64,000 nucleotides of DNA from Pseudomonas sp. BP8 (lineage in GTDB: Bacteria; Pseudomonadota; Gammaproteobacteria; Pseudomonadales; Pseudomonadaceae): assembly GCF_017875955.1 (NCBI RefSeq), contig NZ_JAGINK010000001.1:3068501-3132500 (forward strand), written 5' to 3'. Under the pieces are notes generated by a model. The model saw only the letters and a program-made list of their open reading frames with translations. It did not search any database and had not been told where the DNA came from. A program made the position numbers and the translations under genes. This document shows, piece by piece, positions 62,228 to 64,000 of the stretch. Within the stretch, counting starts at the first letter, position 1. Each line of letters opens with the position of its first letter.

Positions 62228-62260
62228 CCTTGTGGGTGCGGTAAACCCGCTCCCACAAGG
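62228..62260. repeat. REP hairpin between the DapA-family and FAD-enzyme genes
   Basis: CCTTGTGGG and CCCACAAGG, 15 bases apart, with GCGGTAAACCCGC between them, form a long hairpin in the 97-base gap inside the operon, where it could tune the relative expression of the flanking genes. Confidence 0.7.
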
Positions 62261-62294
62261 CATGCGTCGCCTGTTCGGGCTTTGCTCGCTGCAA

Positions 62295-63170
62295 TTACCG
62301 CTGCGAAGCGTCGTAGACCTTGCGGAACTCGGCCTTTTCGTCATCGGTCAGCGGCAGCAGCGGGGCCCGTGCATTGCCGACCTTGAAACCGGCCAACTCG
62401 GCGCCGTACTTGACCTTCTGCACGAACTTGCCGCTTTCCAGGTTCGCCATGGCCGGGAACAGGCTGCGCATGATGGCCTGCGCGCCGCGGATATCGCCAG
62501 CGGTAAAGGCGTTGTGGAAGGCCACGACCTTCTCTGGGAAGATGTTCGCGGGGCCGCAGATCCAGCTGTCGGCGCCCCACAGGTAAAAGTCCAGGGCCTG
62601 GTCGTCGGAGCCGCACGATAGCTGGATGCCTTTGTGCTGTTCACCGATCTCGATGGCACGCAGCAGGTTGCCGCTGCTTTCCTTGATGCCAATGACACGC
62701 GGGTGGTCGTTGAGCGCCGCGACGACGCCCATGCCGACTTCGACGTTGGTACGCACCGGGTAGTTGTACAGCACCACGTTGATCTCCGGGAAGGTCTCGA
62801 GAATGGTGGTGTAGTGAGCCAGCAGTTCCTCTTGCGAGGGCAGCGCGTAGTAAGGCGGGGCGATCAGCAGGTTGCCGTAACCGGCGTCTACGGTCTGCTT
62901 GATCTGCTCCAGCACTTCACGGGTGCACGAGCCGTTGGCACCGGCGATCAGGGTGCCACGGTCGCCGACCACTTCCTTGACGGTTGCCAGGATCTGCCTG
63001 CGCTCACCGTTGGCCAGGGCGTAGTACTCACCGGTCGAACCCAACGGCACGAAGCCGCTGACGCCCGCTTTTAGCTGATGCTCGAGGATCGAGGCCAGGG
63101 TGTCATGATCGACGTTGCCGGCGGCGTTGAACGGTGTAACCAGGGCGGGCAGGATGCCATTCAGTTTCAT
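62295..63170 (-). CDS. DapA-family lyase/deaminase (probable pyrroline-4-hydroxy-2-carboxylate deaminase)
   Basis: A 291-residue DHDPS-superfamily TIM barrel. The Schiff-base lysine is K163 in GIKESSG, the catalytic tyrosine Y135 in LYNYP, and GSTGEYYAL carries the carboxylate-binding part. True DapA normally has GTTGE here; the GSTGE form and the catabolic context suit LhpC-type deaminases that convert the hydroxyproline-derived pyrroline to ketoglutarate semialdehyde. GGAGAG lies six bases before the ATG at 63170. It sits between the ABC permeases and the oxidase. Confidence 0.82.
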   Translation of the reverse strand: MKLNGILPALVTPFNAAGNVDHDTLASILEHQLKAGVSGFVPLGSTGEYYALANGERRQILATVKEVVGDRGTLIAGANGSCTREVLEQIKQTVDAGYGNLLIAPPYYALPSQEELLAHYTTILETFPEINVVLYNYPVRTNVEVGMGVVAALNDHPRVIGIKESSGNLLRAIEIGEQHKGIQLSCGSDDQALDFYLWGADSWICGPANIFPEKVVAFHNAFTAGDIRGAQAIMRSLFPAMANLESGKFVQKVKYGAELAGFKVGNARAPLLPLTDDEKAEFRKVYDASQR

Positions 63171-63197
63171 GTTGTTCTCTCCTAGGGTAGGTGACAT

Positions 63198-63863
63198 TCA
63201 GTAGGCATAGCGGCGCAGCAAGCGGCCTTCGACCACGCCGACCAGGCGGGTCAGCGGGAAGGCCACGAGGAAATAGATGACCGCCACCGCCGAGAGGAAC
63301 TCGACCGGCCGAGCGGTGCTGTTGGAGATGTTCTGGCCGACGAACATCAGGTCGGCGACCCCCACCGAGGAGATCAGCGCGCTCTCCTTGAACAGGCTGA
63401 CCACGTTCGACAGCAACGGTGGTACAGCGCGCAGCAGGGCCTGGGGGAACACTACGTACAGCACTTTGATCCGCGAGGTCAGGCCCAGCGCGGTGCAGGC
63501 GTCGTGCTGCTCGCTGGCGATCGACTTCAGCGCGCCGCGGAAGGTCTCGCTGGTGATCGCGCCCATGTACAAGGTCAGTGCGATCAGCACCGAGAGGTAC
63601 GGCGGGATGTCCAGGCCGAACACCACCGGGAAGCAGAAGAATACCCAGAACAGCTGGATCAGCAGCGGCGTGCCGCGGAAAAACTCCACGTAGAGCATCA
63701 GCGGCAGGCGCACCAGCCTGAGCTTGACCTGGCGCAGCAGGCTGACCACAAAGCCGAGCAGGCTACCCAGCAAAGCGCACGCGGCGGTGAAGGCCAGCGT
63801 CAGGGCCAAGCCCTTGAGCAGCACCGGCCAATAGGCGAGGACTACGGAAAAGTCGAGTGGCAT
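63198..63863 (-). CDS. Amino-acid ABC transporter permease (HisM/GlnP type)
   Basis: A 221-residue permease with about five helices and the polar amino-acid family motifs YVEFFRGTPLLIQLFWVFF and the coupling loop EQHDACTALGLTSRIKVLYVVFPQAL. It ends 27 bases before the DapA-family gene start. It pairs with the permease that runs off the right edge, so the importer probably supplies the imino acid degraded by the operon. The ATPase and binding protein must lie outside the window. Confidence 0.86.
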   Translation of the reverse strand: MPLDFSVVLAYWPVLLKGLALTLAFTAACALLGSLLGFVVSLLRQVKLRLVRLPLMLYVEFFRGTPLLIQLFWVFFCFPVVFGLDIPPYLSVLIALTLYMGAITSETFRGALKSIASEQHDACTALGLTSRIKVLYVVFPQALLRAVPPLLSNVVSLFKESALISSVGVADLMFVGQNISNSTARPVEFLSAVAVIYFLVAFPLTRLVGVVEGRLLRRYAY

Positions 63864-63873
63864 GTTGTTGTCC

Positions 63874-64000
63874 TCAGCGCTGCGCGGCCAGTTCCTGGCG
63901 CCGTTCAAACCACTGCACCAACTGCCCTACAGGCAGCGACATGGCGAAGTAGATGAGGGCGATCAGGGTGTAGGTTTCCAACGGGCGGTACGTCTCGGTG
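63874..64000 (-). CDS. Amino-acid ABC transporter permease, C-terminal end only
   Basis: The last 41 codons of a gene that begins beyond the right edge: TETYRPLETYTLIALIYFAM, then SLPVGQLVQWFERR and the stop. This is the final transmembrane helix and basic tail typical of HisMQ-type permeases. The stop is 10 bases before the next permease gene. Confidence 0.75.
   Translation of the reverse strand, partial: TETYRPLETYTLIALIYFAMSLPVGQLVQWFERRQELAAQR

Overview
The window reads as chromosomal DNA of a fluorescent pseudomonad close to the Pseudomonas putida group. The support is high GC with strong third-position bias, many Pseudomonas-type REP elements (variants of GTAGGAGCGGGCTTG and TCGCGAAGAGGCC), and the gluconate dehydrogenase / ptxS / kguEKTD gene order known from P. 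putida. Species is not resolvable by eye.

Layout. 1-3.1 kb: the end of a fused dipeptide/opine-type ABC ATPase, a LysR regulator and an MFS exporter. 3.1-6.4 kb: a secreted CAP-domain protein and a TonB-dependent receptor. 6.6-17.1 kb: a sulfur-scavenging block. It holds a peptide-type ABC transporter operon ending in an SfnB/DszC-like flavin enzyme and an MFS gene, and facing it an sfnECR-like operon. Two damaged genes sit here: the transporter ATPase has an in-frame amber codon, and the FMN reductase (sfnE/msuE-like) survives only as a short scar. Both operons are preceded by good -24/-12 sigma-54 promoters, which fits control by the local SfnR-type activator. 17.2-21.6 kb: a stand-alone PBP2, a chemoreceptor and a small membrane protein. 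21.7-26.5 kb: a polyamine/amine unit (PuuC-like aldehyde dehydrogenase, SpuC-like aminotransferase, APC permease). 26.7-30.2 kb: a complete sitABCD-type Mn/Fe transporter.

30.2-43.8 kb looks like a stationary-phase/osmotic-stress island: a PoxB-like thiamine-diphosphate enzyme, a CinA amidase, several very hydrophilic small proteins, a YqjE/DUF3618 envelope-stress trio, a lipoprotein, a DUF72 protein, a fused mannitol-1-phosphate phosphatase/dehydrogenase, and an RsbQ-like hydrolase overlapping a PAS histidine kinase. It contains a 1.2 kb imperfect palindrome (33054-34260) and two gene remnants that meet head to head (36345-36778).

43.9-53.2 kb: periplasmic gluconate 2-dehydrogenase (three subunits), PtxS and the kguEKTD operon. 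Three PtxS operators stand in front of the three transcription units, so gluconate oxidation to 2-ketogluconate, its uptake, phosphorylation and reduction form one regulon. 53.3-56.6 kb: small accessory genes, a PIN-domain toxin/antitoxin pair with a visible promoter, a peptidoglycan-binding fragment and a Nudix hydrolase. 56.7-64 kb: an SDR, a GntR/FCD regulator and a hydroxyproline-type catabolic operon (proline-racemase-family enzyme with a Ser/Cys pair, aldehyde dehydrogenase, FAD oxidase, DapA-family enzyme, amino-acid ABC permeases) running off the right edge.

Functions rest on recognised motifs and gene context; no database search was possible.
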